This document shows positions 52,239-62,009 of a stretch of DNA of 64,000 nt, one piece after another. The notes beneath the pieces were generated by a model. It did not search any database. It was not told where the DNA came from and saw only the letters and a program-made list of their open reading frames with translations. Numbering within the stretch: position 1 is the stretch's first letter; every line of letters starts with the position of its first letter. Made by a program: the position numbers and the translations under genes. The stretch is from Dyadobacter sp. UC 10 (GTDB taxonomy: Bacteria > Bacteroidota > Bacteroidia > Cytophagales > Spirosomataceae): NCBI RefSeq assembly GCF_008369915.1, contig NZ_VSRN01000001.1, positions 3,964,501 through 4,028,500 on the forward strand, written 5' to 3'.

Positions 52239-55200
52239 ATGCACAAAACTTTACGGTTAATTTTTGTAATGCTTTCAATGCTGGCCTTTCTGGCCGGAAA
52301 AGCGCGGGCTGGCGGAATGTATTTCATCGAAAACCGCGGTCAGTGGGAAAAGGATATTCTATACCGGGCCGAGATTCCAGGCGGGTTCCTGTTTCTCAAA
52401 AGCCAATCAATGGTATATGTGCTTTACGATGCCGCTTCGGTATCTGCGCGCCACGCGAAAACGCCGGTTGTTTCGTCAGCTGCCCGTCAGAATCTCAATA
52501 CAATTTCGGCGCACGGCGTGGAGGTGAAATTTGCGAATGCGGCGGGTCAGGTTAAACACACTCCGAAAAGTCCCGTCGCAACCGGGTTTAGTTATTTTTT
52601 AGGTCAGAATGAGACTAAGTGGGCAGGTAATGTAAGGGGTTTTGAAGAAGTGGTATATGGAAATCTTTACCCCGGCATCGATCTCCGCGTGTATCTTCAC
52701 CGATCAAAATTAAAATACGAATTTATAGTCAGCCCGAATGCGGATGCTTCGCAGATCAAAATGCAATATGCTGGCGCTGAGCAGCTTTCGCTGAGCAAGG
52801 AAGGGCAGGTGATCGTGAAAACTTCGGTGGGCCAGTTCAGGGAAGCCGAACCGTATTCATTTCAGAAGATCAATAACAAAGCAGTTGAGGTACCTTCTGC
52901 ATTTACGCTTTCGGGCAATACCGCCCAATTCATTTTACCAAAAGGTTATCAGAAAAGCGCGCAGCTCACCATTGATCCCGAGCTTATTTTTTCTACCTAT
53001 TCCGGCGCTGTCGCCGACAACTGGGGGCACACGGCTACGTATGATGCGCAAGGTAACCTGTATTCCGGAGGTACGGTCTTTGGGTCAAATTTCCCTGCGA
53101 CGGTCGGTGCATTTCAGGTGAAGTTTGAAGGGCTGGTTGATGTTTCTATCATGAAATTCAGTCCGGACGGAAAGGATCTGATTTACGCGACATTCCTGGG
53201 TGGAGACGATACGGAAGTGCCTAACAGTTTGATAGTGAATTCGAAACAGGAATTGCTGATACTTGGTACTACCTCATCAAAAGACTTTCCGACAAGAACC
53301 AATGCGTTTCAGCGGGCGTTTGGCGGGGGAACTAAAGTTGTTCCTATTTCGGGACTTGACTTGAATAATGGGGCTGATATTTATATTTCAAAACTGAGCG
53401 CCGATGGCAAACAGCTGGCTGCTTCGACTTATCTGGGCGGCTCGGGAAACGACGGTGTAAGCAGTGCAGAATCATTTTCGATCCGAAATTACGGCGACGC
53501 TTTCCGTGGTGAAATTGTAGTTGATGAAGCAGATCATGTACTGATCGTGTCGTCTACTAACTCGACTAATTTTCCACTTAAAAATCCCGTGCAGAACCGA
53601 ATGCTGGGTGGCCAGGATGGAGTGGTTTCGAGGCTCGATCCCGGGCTTACCACCTTGATGTGGAGTACCTATATTGGTGGAGAAAAAGAGGATGCAGCCT
53701 ATTCACTGAAAGCATTGCCCGGCGGGAATATCTACATTACCGGTTCTTCCAAAAGCAGCACATTGGCCAGTATCTCAGGCTCTTACCAAAAATCCTTAAA
53801 AGGGATTGAAGACGCATTCGTAGCCAGATACACGGCCGATAAGCTGGTGGCACTGACTTATCTTGGAACAGAAAAAGAAGATGGGGCCTATTTGCTCGAT
53901 ACGGACGCGGCCGGAAATGTATACGTTTACGGGCTGACGACAGGCGAATACCCGGTTAGTCAGGGCGTTTATCAGAATACAAAAAGCGGACAGTTCATTC
54001 ATGCACTGGATGCGACACTTTCTAAAAGCATTTTTTCGACCGTAATAGGATCGGGAAAAGGTGCGCCGGATATTTCGCCGACTGCATTTCTGGTCAGCGA
54101 ATGTGGCAATATCTACATTGCGGGTTGGGGAGGAAATGTCAATAGCAGTACAAATAACAATGTGGCAAGCAGCACGCGGGGACTCCCAGTGACGGATGAT
54201 GCAATTCAGCCTGGCACTAACGGTAACAACTTTTATATTGCTATCCTTGAACAAAATGCAAAATCGCTGCTTTATGCGACCTATTTTGGCAGCCAGAGCG
54301 ATGATAACCAGATCCAGGGGGATCATGTGGACGGAGGTACCAGCCGGTTTGACAAGAACGGCACCATTTACCATGCTACCTGTGCATGCGGCGGCAGTCA
54401 TTTTCCGGTAACACCGCAAGCCTGGTCGGAAACGAATAATAGCGACAACTGTAACAATGCGGCTTTCAAAATTGATATTGATCGTTTGGAGGCTGACTTC
54501 GATGTCTATTCAGGAAACCAAAAAGATGTACTTCGCGGCTGCGCGCCGCTCGCTTTGACTTTTGTAAACCAAAGCGAGGGAGGTATTGACTATATCTGGG
54601 AAGTAAACGGCAGTACGATCTCGCGGGAAGATGAGCAATCGGAATATACATTTTCAAAGCCAGGGGAGTATACAGTTACTTTGAAAGCTTATAACCGGCT
54701 GAGCTGCAAGCGTATGGATGTGGCTCAAAAAAAAATAATCGTAGAAACCCTGAGCGCAAAAGTCACAGCGGATACTGCGGTTTGCGAAAATTCAAGTGTG
54801 AAATTGCTTGCGGAAGGCGGGACCCAATATAAATGGTCGCCGGCCACAGGGCTAAGCAGCAGCACCGTCGCGAATCCTACTGCAATCGTCAAAGAAACGA
54901 CCGAGTATAGCGTGGAGATCAGCAATGCGAGTGGCTGTAAGGTTACGGAGAAGGTAAAAGTGCTGGTTGAGAAAAAGAATGATTTCGTCGAAATGGCGGA
55001 TACCGAAGCTTGCCAGAGAGCGCCGGTAGTGCTGACCGTGTCCGGCGACGCGCCTCAGTACCGGTGGTTTCCCGCAAAAGGATTGCCGGAAACGATCGGG
55101 AAAAGCGTGACCGTAAAACCCGACGAAACGACCACTTATACAGTGGAAGGACTGTATGCAGACGGTTGCCGGCCGCTCCGGGAAATAACTGTGAAGGTAG

Positions 55201-55688
55201 ACAAAACCCACGCGCCTGATTTTGAAATCGTGACTTCGGGTGGTGGTTGCAACGAACCTTTCAGTTACGCGATGAATAACAAAACTGCGGGTGCACAGCG
55301 TTACGAATGGAATCTTGGAAAGGGGAATACTTTAAACGACAAAGATGTTGGCGAATACCAATATGAAACACCGGGAGAATATACTGTTTCATTAACTTCT
55401 TATAATGCAGCTGGTTGTCCATTGAGAATAGAGAAGAAAGTAGTAGCTGCCCCGCCCTTCACCTTAGCAAATGTGATCACGCCGAATGCAGACGGAAAAA
55501 ATGATTTTTTCGTCGTGCCCGTTTCGCCAGCTTCATTGGAAGTATTTAATCGCTGGGGGAAACTCGTGTACAAAGCCACCGATTATAAGAATGACTGGGG
55601 CAAAGGCATTGCGAACGGGACTTATTTTTATGTGGTTGATACGCCGCAGGGTAATCACTGCAAGGGCTGGGTGGAGGTATTGGAGTAA
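52239..55688 (+). CDS. Large secreted protein with SBBP repeats, PKD-type domain and T9SS type B C-terminus
   Basis: A 1149-residue cell-surface protein. After the signal peptide (ending near GKARAG) comes a DUF7948-type N-terminal domain (FIENRGQWEKDILYRAEIPG, VKFANA, GNLYPGIDLRVY), then a seven-bladed SBBP/beta-propeller region (about 255-740) with repeats such as TYDAQGNLYSGGTVFG and VDEADHVLIVSSTNSTNFP. Near 750-830 is a PKD-like domain (VNQSEGGIDYIWEVNG to YTVTLKAYN), followed by Ig-like segments, another PKD-like domain and the C-terminal gliding-associated (CHU_C/type B sorting) domain: ITPNADGKNDFF, EVFNRWGKLVYKATDY, GTYFYVV. Function is probably adhesion or gliding-related. Confidence 0.92.
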   Translation: MHKTLRLIFVMLSMLAFLAGKARAGGMYFIENRGQWEKDILYRAEIPGGFLFLKSQSMVYVLYDAASVSARHAKTPVVSSAARQNLNTISAHGVEVKFANAAGQVKHTPKSPVATGFSYFLGQNETKWAGNVRGFEEVVYGNLYPGIDLRVYLHRSKLKYEFIVSPNADASQIKMQYAGAEQLSLSKEGQVIVKTSVGQFREAEPYSFQKINNKAVEVPSAFTLSGNTAQFILPKGYQKSAQLTIDPELIFSTYSGAVADNWGHTATYDAQGNLYSGGTVFGSNFPATVGAFQVKFEGLVDVSIMKFSPDGKDLIYATFLGGDDTEVPNSLIVNSKQELLILGTTSSKDFPTRTNAFQRAFGGGTKVVPISGLDLNNGADIYISKLSADGKQLAASTYLGGSGNDGVSSAESFSIRNYGDAFRGEIVVDEADHVLIVSSTNSTNFPLKNPVQNRMLGGQDGVVSRLDPGLTTLMWSTYIGGEKEDAAYSLKALPGGNIYITGSSKSSTLASISGSYQKSLKGIEDAFVARYTADKLVALTYLGTEKEDGAYLLDTDAAGNVYVYGLTTGEYPVSQGVYQNTKSGQFIHALDATLSKSIFSTVIGSGKGAPDISPTAFLVSECGNIYIAGWGGNVNSSTNNNVASSTRGLPVTDDAIQPGTNGNNFYIAILEQNAKSLLYATYFGSQSDDNQIQGDHVDGGTSRFDKNGTIYHATCACGGSHFPVTPQAWSETNNSDNCNNAAFKIDIDRLEADFDVYSGNQKDVLRGCAPLALTFVNQSEGGIDYIWEVNGSTISREDEQSEYTFSKPGEYTVTLKAYNRLSCKRMDVAQKKIIVETLSAKVTADTAVCENSSVKLLAEGGTQYKWSPATGLSSSTVANPTAIVKETTEYSVEISNASGCKVTEKVKVLVEKKNDFVEMADTEACQRAPVVLTVSGDAPQYRWFPAKGLPETIGKSVTVKPDETTTYTVEGLYADGCRPLREITVKVDKTHAPDFEIVTSGGGCNEPFSYAMNNKTAGAQRYEWNLGKGNTLNDKDVGEYQYETPGEYTVSLTSYNAAGCPLRIEKKVVAAPPFTLANVITPNADGKNDFFVVPVSPASLEVFNRWGKLVYKATDYKNDWGKGIANGTYFYVVDTPQGNHCKGWVEVLE

Positions 55689-55763
55689 ATCAATATATAT
55701 TGCAACAAAGATCCATTAACTTTTAAATCAGGTAATTAATTGAATCATCAATCAATCATTTCA

Positions 55764-56213
55764 ATGAAAAAACTATTCATACTACTATGTCTTGCGGTGG
55801 CGGGTTTCAATGTAAATGCACAAACTGCAAACACGTTCGGAAAAGAAGTGAACGACAAAAAAGCGATCGAAGCTTCGGCACTGCCGGCTAAGATGGGCGA
55901 TAAAACTGAAATGGATGCCAAAGTGAGCGGCACTGTCGAGTCGGTCTGCCAGGTGAAAGGCTGCTGGATGAAAGTGAAGCTGGACAATGGTGAAACAATG
56001 CGGGTGATGTTTAAGGACTATGCATTTTTTGTTCCAAAGGATATAGCAGGCAAAACGGTTGTGTTTGAAGGAGAGGCGCAGAAGAAAATGGTACCTGTTG
56101 AGCATTTACAGCATTACGCCAAAGATGCAGGCCAGAGCAAGGAAGAAATTGCGAAAATCACCGAACCCAAACAGGAACTGACCTTTATAGCCGACGGCGT
56201 TTTGGTAAAATAG
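55764..56213 (+). CDS. DUF4920 periplasmic protein
   Basis: A 149-residue exported protein starting at the ATG at 55764 (MKKLFILLCLAVAGFNVNAQ); a TTG upstream is not needed. The DUF4920 pattern is clear: FGKEVNDKKAIEASALPAKM, then SGTVESVCQVKGCWMKVKL with two conserved cysteines (Cys73 and Cys78 of the mature-like region), RVMFKDYAFFVPKDIAGK, and VEHLQHYAKDAG. The OB-like fold with paired cysteines suggests metal binding, but the role is unknown. The gene is alone, 75 bases after the T9SS-B gene. Confidence 0.9.
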   Translation: MKKLFILLCLAVAGFNVNAQTANTFGKEVNDKKAIEASALPAKMGDKTEMDAKVSGTVESVCQVKGCWMKVKLDNGETMRVMFKDYAFFVPKDIAGKTVVFEGEAQKKMVPVEHLQHYAKDAGQSKEEIAKITEPKQELTFIADGVLVK

Positions 56214-56282
56214 TTTTCTGAAATAGGAAAGAAATATTCTGGTGGATACTTTGTAGCAATACAGGGTATCCATTTTTGTTTT

Positions 56283-58061
56283 ATGAAGATCAAATTTCTC
56301 TCTTTTGCCTTATTACTGTGCTGCCTCGGCGCGAATGCTCAAATTGTAAAAATCAACTGGTGGAATCCGCAGAGCGCCGCATTCCCGGTGATTGAAGGCC
56401 AGGCGTGGCGGGATAAAGATCTGAAAAATCCCTATGACCGGTTGCCAGCGAAGGCAGAAAAAGTGGTCAGGGACGCAGTCTGGGGCTTGTCTAACCAATC
56501 TGCCGGTTTGATGATACGGTTCAGAAGCAATTCTCCCGAGATCAAAGTGCGATATACTGTCGGTGGCCGGCACGCCTTGCCGCACATGCAAGCGACGGGT
56601 GTAAGCGGAGTGGACCTGTATGCGGTCAGCAGCGAAGGGGAATCCCGGTGGGCTGCGGGAAAGTATGCATTCGGAGATACCATTACCTACGATTTTAAAG
56701 GCATTACAGCCAACGATAATTACCATAAAAAAGGGAGAGAGTACCGGCTGTTTTTGCCACTATATAATAATGTAAAATGGCTGGAAATCGGCACGCAGGA
56801 AGGGACTGAGTTTACTCCTTTACCGGTACGGGCAGACAAGCCGATTGTCGTTTATGGAACTTCAATTGCGCAGGGGGCCTGTGCCTCCCGTCCGGGTATG
56901 GCCTGGACTTCCATATTGAGCCGAAAAATGGACCGGCCGCTGATCAATCTGGCGTTTTCAGGAAATGGGAAATTAGAGAAAGAGGTGGTGGAGCTGGTGA
57001 ATGAAATCGACGCCAAGATATTTATCCTTGATTGCCTGCCTAATCTGACTATACGGCCAAATGCAGCAATACCAATGACGGCTGAGGAAGTAAAGCGCAG
57101 AATTTTGGCTTCTGTTAAAGCGATACGAGAAAAACATTCGGACACACCTATTGTGCTTGCCGAGCATGCGGGTTATACGGATGAGTCTATGAATCCGCAG
57201 AACATGCTTTTTTATACGGAAATAAATGGAGTGATGAGAAACGCATTTGCGCAGTTGAAATCAGAAGGCATTGAAAATCTGTATTTGATCCCCAATAAGG
57301 ATTTCGACCAGGATATTGAAACAACTGTTGACGGCACGCACCAGAGCGACCTGGGTATGATGCGCTATGCCGAAGGTTATGAAAAGCATTTGCGCAATGT
57401 GCTGCACGAATACCAGGGTGAAGTATCGACCGCGAAACCTGTTGTCCAACTCAGAGAGCTGAATAATTACGATTGGGAGGCGCGGCATCTGGCTATTTTG
57501 GAACACAACAAAAATACTTCCCCGGCAACAGTTGTGATCGGTAATTCCATCACGCATTTCTGGGGCGGTTTACCCAAAGGGCCGCGTGCGGTTGGGGAGG
57601 ACTCCTGGAACAAGACGTTCGGCAAAAGCTCCGTTAATATGGGTTACGGCTGGGACCGCATTGAAAACGTATTATGGAGGATCTACCATGGCGAGCTGGA
57701 TGGTTTTAACGCCAGGGAGATTTTTGTAAATATTGGCACCAATAATCTGCATTTGAATAGTGACGAAGAAATTGTAGCAGGCTGGAAGCTGTTGATCGAC
57801 GCGCTGAAATATCGTCAGCCCAAAGCAAAAATTACCTTTTCCGGCATTTATCCAAGACGCGCGCAGGAGCAGCGTGTCAAGCTTATGAATGAGCAATTAG
57901 CCCGGCTGGCAGGCGCGGAGAATATTGGTTTTATTGACCCGGGAAAAGTGTTCCTGAATAAGGAAGGCAAGATAGATGAGTCGCTGTTCGGTGACGGGTT
58001 GCATCCCAATGCAAAGGGCTACGAATTGCTGGGGAATGCGATCAGATCTTACATGAAATAG
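56283..58061 (+). CDS. Exported protein with two SGNH/GDSL hydrolase domains
   Basis: A 592-residue fusion. The signal peptide ends near GANAQ (16-20). An N-terminal beta-sandwich (about 25-180) precedes the first SGNH domain: Ser194 in VVYGTSIAQGA, an Asn in FSGNGK (228) and an Asp/His pair in DGTHQSD (350-356). The second SGNH domain starts with Ser422 in VVIGNSITHF, has NIGTNN and ends with Asp-x-x-His in GDGLHPNAKGYELL. Both catalytic sets are complete. SGNH enzymes here are probably esterases that remove acetyl or other acyl groups from glycans in the periplasm. The gene lies alone; the glycan is unknown. Confidence 0.92.
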   Translation: MKIKFLSFALLLCCLGANAQIVKINWWNPQSAAFPVIEGQAWRDKDLKNPYDRLPAKAEKVVRDAVWGLSNQSAGLMIRFRSNSPEIKVRYTVGGRHALPHMQATGVSGVDLYAVSSEGESRWAAGKYAFGDTITYDFKGITANDNYHKKGREYRLFLPLYNNVKWLEIGTQEGTEFTPLPVRADKPIVVYGTSIAQGACASRPGMAWTSILSRKMDRPLINLAFSGNGKLEKEVVELVNEIDAKIFILDCLPNLTIRPNAAIPMTAEEVKRRILASVKAIREKHSDTPIVLAEHAGYTDESMNPQNMLFYTEINGVMRNAFAQLKSEGIENLYLIPNKDFDQDIETTVDGTHQSDLGMMRYAEGYEKHLRNVLHEYQGEVSTAKPVVQLRELNNYDWEARHLAILEHNKNTSPATVVIGNSITHFWGGLPKGPRAVGEDSWNKTFGKSSVNMGYGWDRIENVLWRIYHGELDGFNAREIFVNIGTNNLHLNSDEEIVAGWKLLIDALKYRQPKAKITFSGIYPRRAQEQRVKLMNEQLARLAGAENIGFIDPGKVFLNKEGKIDESLFGDGLHPNAKGYELLGNAIRSYMK

Positions 58062-58066
58062 CTGTC

Positions 58067-58960
58067 TTATATAATCACCCCAATCCCAAAAAGGACAACA
58101 AAGAGGAGGGTAGACAATGCCATCTGTTTCAGGTAAGGATCCAGTTCCTGTGCTTTCTTTAATCGGGAAACAGCCAGGCCATTCTTAATGAATAGCGGAA
58201 AACTGAGCACAAAAAGCAGATTTTGAACGCCTGAAAAGTGGAGGAATGCGTAGAATAAAACGCAAAACATTCCTGTAAGCAGAATAACCCAATGATATCT
58301 GATTGCATTTTTTCGTCCAAGTCGCACCGGAACCGAATTTTTGCCGGTAACTCGGTCAGATTCAATGTCGCGGATGTTATTGATATTTAAAACACCCACC
58401 GCAAAAAGGCCGCAACTGGTAGCAGGAAGTAATAATGACCAATCCCAAAGGTGCGTGTGGAGATAACTGCTACCTAACACACCTACCCAGCCGAAGAATA
58501 TCAAAACGGACAGATCTCCAAGGCCGACGTAGCCATAAGGACGTTTTCCGGCAGTGTAGGTAATGGCCGCGATAATACAGGCTACACCGATTCCCAGAAA
58601 TACCCAGAATGCATTCCTGGGCGCATCATTCAACGCAATAATGAGCAGAGAAATACCGGATAACAATGCAAGCGCTGAAAACCACACAATCGCCCGCAGC
58701 ATCAATGCGGCAGTAATATGTCCTGAATGCACAGCCCGGCGCGGTCCTTCCCTCAGCTCGGTATCTTTGCCGTTTACAGCATCACCGTAATCATTGGCGA
58801 AATTGGAAAGCACCTGCAAAATGATAGTAGTAAGTACACTTAAAGCTGCTACCGACCAGTGAAAACTGCCGGAGGAGGCAGCCAGAAAGCAGCCCATGAT
58901 AATGCAGGAAAGGGAGAGAGGTAATGTTCTTGGCCGGGCGGCTTCAATCCAGGGATTCAT
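58067..58960 (-). CDS. menA: 1,4-dihydroxy-2-naphthoate polyprenyltransferase
   Basis: The membrane enzyme that adds the isoprenoid tail in menaquinone synthesis. The 297 residues hold eight to nine hydrophobic helices and both Asp-rich UbiA motifs: NFANDYGDAVNGKDT near residue 51 and DIESDRVTGKNSVPVRLG near residue 197. The start WIEAARPRTLPLSLS and the GPRRAVHSG segment are typical for MenA. It is the only quinone gene in the window and is followed on the same strand upstream by a DUF5618 gene (22 bases away). Confidence 0.95.
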   Translation of the reverse strand: MNPWIEAARPRTLPLSLSCIIMGCFLAASSGSFHWSVAALSVLTTIILQVLSNFANDYGDAVNGKDTELREGPRRAVHSGHITAALMLRAIVWFSALALLSGISLLIIALNDAPRNAFWVFLGIGVACIIAAITYTAGKRPYGYVGLGDLSVLIFFGWVGVLGSSYLHTHLWDWSLLLPATSCGLFAVGVLNINNIRDIESDRVTGKNSVPVRLGRKNAIRYHWVILLTGMFCVLFYAFLHFSGVQNLLFVLSFPLFIKNGLAVSRLKKAQELDPYLKQMALSTLLFVVLFGIGVII

Positions 58961-58982
58961 TTAATGAAGCGAAATAAAGTTG

Positions 58983-59357
58983 TTATGCCTGGGCTTTTTG
59001 CTCTGCCCAATTAATAATTTGTTCGGCGAGATCAAGCCCCTCCTTGGAGACATTGGCACTGAGATTGCCGTCGTAGCTCATTGAAAGATGCAGTGTATCG
59101 TATGCAGCCAGAAATGCGCCAAGGATCTTTTTATCTCTTATTGATAGTTCTTCCTTGTACCAGTCTACACTTTTACGGCCTTTTTTCTTTCCGCCTAAAA
59201 TGCTGTCTAGCGCAACAAGCACGCCTGCATAGGCTGTGTGCCCAGCCATTTTTACATATTTCCGATCCCTGTAAAGTCCATTTTCTTTAATGGCTTTGTC
59301 CCGAAGAATTTCTTTGGCGTTGGACAAATAGCGTTTAGCTTCGATAATGTCTTTCAT
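58983..59357 (-). CDS. DUF5618 family protein
   Basis: A 124-residue all-helical cytoplasmic protein. The pattern AKRYLSNAKEILRDKA, the VKMAGHTAYAGVLVALDSIL helix, and YDTLHLSMSYDGN matches the DUF5618 group; the helix arrangement recalls HEPN-like or DUF86-like proteins, but no RNase motif is seen. It lies 22 bases upstream of menA and could be in the same unit. Function is unknown. Confidence 0.85.
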   Translation of the reverse strand: MKDIIEAKRYLSNAKEILRDKAIKENGLYRDRKYVKMAGHTAYAGVLVALDSILGGKKKGRKSVDWYKEELSIRDKKILGAFLAAYDTLHLSMSYDGNLSANVSKEGLDLAEQIINWAEQKAQA

Positions 59358-59436
59358 TTCAATGTGTGTTATAAAGATTAGTGAAGGGCAATGTAGGCTG
59401 CCAGTCTGATAACTGACAGCCCGTCAATATGTACTA

Positions 59437-60021
59437 TTAAATCCCTACAGATTTCAAGAATTCAGGGTCAGTCGGTAATACTTTGGAAGCGAAGAAATTG
59501 GTTAGTTCCCCTTTTTCATTCACCACATACTTGCAGAAGTTCCAGGTCGGTACTTTATCGTTCCAGCCATTCAATTCTTTGGTGCTTAACCATTTATATA
59601 TCGGCGCCTGATCGTCGCCGAGTACGGACACTTTTTCGAACATCGGGAAAGTCACGCCGTAAGTTGCAGAACAGAAAGTTGCGATTTCTTCGCTGGTACC
59701 TGGCTCTTGTCCGCCGAAATTGTTAGCAGGGAAGCCCAGTACTACCACTTTGTCTCCGTGGTCTTTGTTGAATTTCTCCCAATCTGCATATTGTTTGGTG
59801 TAACCACATTTGGAGGCAACATTTAAAATAACCACTTTTTTGCCTTTGTATTTGCTCAAATCAACCGTTTTGCCACCTACCAAAGATTTTACTTTAAAAT
59901 CATACAGCGATTGTTTTGCTGCCGGCGCATTTTCAGGTCTTGCGGCAGTTTCGCTTTTGTCGACGAAAAGGCCGGTTATCAGGGATGTAATCATAATCAG
60001 GATTGATTTTAAAAAGCTCAT
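59437..60021 (-). CDS. Glutathione peroxidase-family peroxidase
   Basis: A 194-residue thiol peroxidase of the Gpx fold, with peroxidatic Cys72 in ASKCGYT, Gln105 in NNFGGQEPG and Trp160-Asn161 in WNFCKY, the usual Cys/Gln/Trp/Asn tetrad, so it is a Cys-type enzyme, not selenium-dependent. In bacteria these usually use thioredoxin. The first 28 residues contain a hydrophobic stretch (LKSILIMITSLITGLFV), so it may be exported or membrane-anchored. A resolving Cys is likely Cys117 in ATFCSAT. Single gene. Confidence 0.94.
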   Translation of the reverse strand: MSFLKSILIMITSLITGLFVDKSETAARPENAPAAKQSLYDFKVKSLVGGKTVDLSKYKGKKVVILNVASKCGYTKQYADWEKFNKDHGDKVVVLGFPANNFGGQEPGTSEEIATFCSATYGVTFPMFEKVSVLGDDQAPIYKWLSTKELNGWNDKVPTWNFCKYVVNEKGELTNFFASKVLPTDPEFLKSVGI

Positions 60022-60072
60022 ACTAGTTTTGGTTATGGTTTATACAATTTAAGAATAAACACTTTTGGCCCC

Positions 60073-61851
60073 TTACATTCGCTCGGGAACTTCTATGCCC
60101 ATTAACCCCAAAGCTTTGCGAATTGTTTCAGAAACCACCTGAGATAAAGCTACCCTGAAACGCGTCGCTTCCGGGTTCGGATCCGAGAATATCGAAACCT
60201 CTGCATAAAACTGGTTATAAACCTTCGCAAGCTCAAATGCATACTGGGAAATAAGGGAAGGCGCAAACTCACTGGCAGCAGCATTTACCTTCGACGGATA
60301 TTGTGAAAGTGAAAAAATCAGCTCACGCTCAGCCTGATGCAGCTTATAATTATCACCCGGAATCACGGCCTGAATGCTGGCCTGCTCCGCTTTCCGGATA
60401 ATAGAACGGATACGGGCATAAGTGTATTGAATAAATGGTCCTGTGTGTCCTTGAAAATCAATGGATTCCAGCGGATTGAAGAGCATCCTCTTTTTAGGGT
60501 CTACTTTCAAGAGAAAATATTTCAAAGCGCCCATAGCCAGCTGGTTGTATAGCTGTTTCGCTTCCGCACTGTCGAAATCGTCGATCTTGCCCAGTTCTTG
60601 CGTACGGTCCGCTGCAGTCTGGATCATTTCAGCGATCAGGTCGTCGGCGTCGACGACGGTTCCTTCACGCGACTTCATTTTACCAGAAGGCAAATCGACC
60701 ATTCCGTAACTGATGTGGTAGCAGCCTTCGGAGTAAATGCGGCCCAGACGTTTCAGGATCGCGAAGAGTACTTTGAAATGATAATCCTGTTCATTCCCAA
60801 CAACCCACAGGTAGCGGTCATTGTGGAAATCCTTATTCTTTAATTCGGTAGTACCCAGGTCCTGCGTAATGTACACCGAAGTACCATCACCGCGGAGCAC
60901 CAGTTTTTCATCCAAACCTTCCTCCGTCAGATTGATCCAGACCGAATTGTCTTCTTTCCGGTAAAAAACACCCTTCTGCAAGCCCTCTTCGATAATATCT
61001 TTCCCCAGCAGGTAAGTGTCTGATTCATAATATGTTTTGTCGAAATTTACGCCGATTTTATTGTAAGTTTCTCCAAAACCCTGGTAAACCCAGCTATTCA
61101 TTTTCTGCCATAAAGCAATCGTGTCAGCGTCTCCCTGTTCCCAAAGGAGAAGCAATCTTTGGGCTTCAAGTATCCACGGCGCTTTTTTTGCGGCTTCCTC
61201 TTCCTTCATTCCCTGGACAACGAGTTCCTTGATCTGCTTCTTATATTCCTGATCGAACATCACATAATACTTGCCCGCCAGGTGATCACCCTTAATCCCG
61301 CTCGATTCGGGCGTTTCGCCATTTCCGAGCTCACGATAAGCAAGCATCGACTTGCAAATGTGAATGCCGCGGTCATTGACAAGGCATGTTTTTACAATAT
61401 TGTAACCGCTGGCTTTCAATATTCTGGATAAAGAATCGCCGAGGAAATTGTTTCGTAAATGTCCCAGGTGCAGCGGTTTGTTGGTATTTGGTGAAGAAAA
61501 TTCCACCATTACCGACTGACCGTTCGAAGGCATTGTGCCGTAGTCAGGGTGGTTGTTGATCGTTTCAAACAAGTCCAGCCACGTCTGATCTTTTAGGCTG
61601 ATATTCAAAAATCCCTGCACTACATTGAAGCCATCGACCACGGCGGAACTTTCAACCAGCTCTGTTCCGATAACCTGGCCAATTTCTGCCGGCGCTTTCC
61701 GCACGGTTCTGGTTAAAGTAAAAGTTACAAACGTGTAGAATCCTTCAAATTCTTTTTTTGTGGGTTGTAAGATGATCTCTTCGATGTCGATTTCAAAATG
61801 CTTTTGGATCGCTTTTTGAATATCGGCCTTTAATATTTCCTCAATGGTCAT
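60073..61851 (-). CDS. argS: Arginyl-tRNA synthetase
   Basis: The class I synthetase that charges tRNA-Arg. The 592 residues contain the N-terminal Add-1 domain (EILKADIQKAIQKHFEI), the HIGH-type motif in SSPNTNKPLHLGHLRNNF, an MVDLPSGKMKSREGTVV segment containing the KMSKS equivalent, and the helical C-terminal DALR domain (around 470-592: FIQYTYARIRSIIRKA). The ATG at 61851 fits well. The gene stands alone, divergent from the unknown exported protein. Confidence 0.98.
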   Translation of the reverse strand: MTIEEILKADIQKAIQKHFEIDIEEIILQPTKKEFEGFYTFVTFTLTRTVRKAPAEIGQVIGTELVESSAVVDGFNVVQGFLNISLKDQTWLDLFETINNHPDYGTMPSNGQSVMVEFSSPNTNKPLHLGHLRNNFLGDSLSRILKASGYNIVKTCLVNDRGIHICKSMLAYRELGNGETPESSGIKGDHLAGKYYVMFDQEYKKQIKELVVQGMKEEEAAKKAPWILEAQRLLLLWEQGDADTIALWQKMNSWVYQGFGETYNKIGVNFDKTYYESDTYLLGKDIIEEGLQKGVFYRKEDNSVWINLTEEGLDEKLVLRGDGTSVYITQDLGTTELKNKDFHNDRYLWVVGNEQDYHFKVLFAILKRLGRIYSEGCYHISYGMVDLPSGKMKSREGTVVDADDLIAEMIQTAADRTQELGKIDDFDSAEAKQLYNQLAMGALKYFLLKVDPKKRMLFNPLESIDFQGHTGPFIQYTYARIRSIIRKAEQASIQAVIPGDNYKLHQAERELIFSLSQYPSKVNAAASEFAPSLISQYAFELAKVYNQFYAEVSIFSDPNPEATRFRVALSQVVSETIRKALGLMGIEVPERM

Positions 61852-61959
61852 GAAAAATGGTGTAAGTCAGACTGCTTCTCCAAAATGCGGATACAATTCT
61901 GATGTTTTTATTTAAATGAAAATATTCTGATATTAATAGTAATGTTCTGTTTTTTGATG

Positions 61960-61967
61960 CAAAATTA
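61960..61967 (-). promoter_or_regulatory. Candidate -7 box of argS
   Basis: TAATTTTG on the minus strand, 108 bases before the argS ATG. No clear -33 element. Confidence 0.35.
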
Positions 61968-62009
61968 GGGTAAATATTGAAGAGAGTTACACCCCAGAAG
62001 GAAGAAGTT

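Noticed and set aside
53796-54419. 207-codon minus-strand open frame
   Set aside because: Antisense to the T9SS-B protein.
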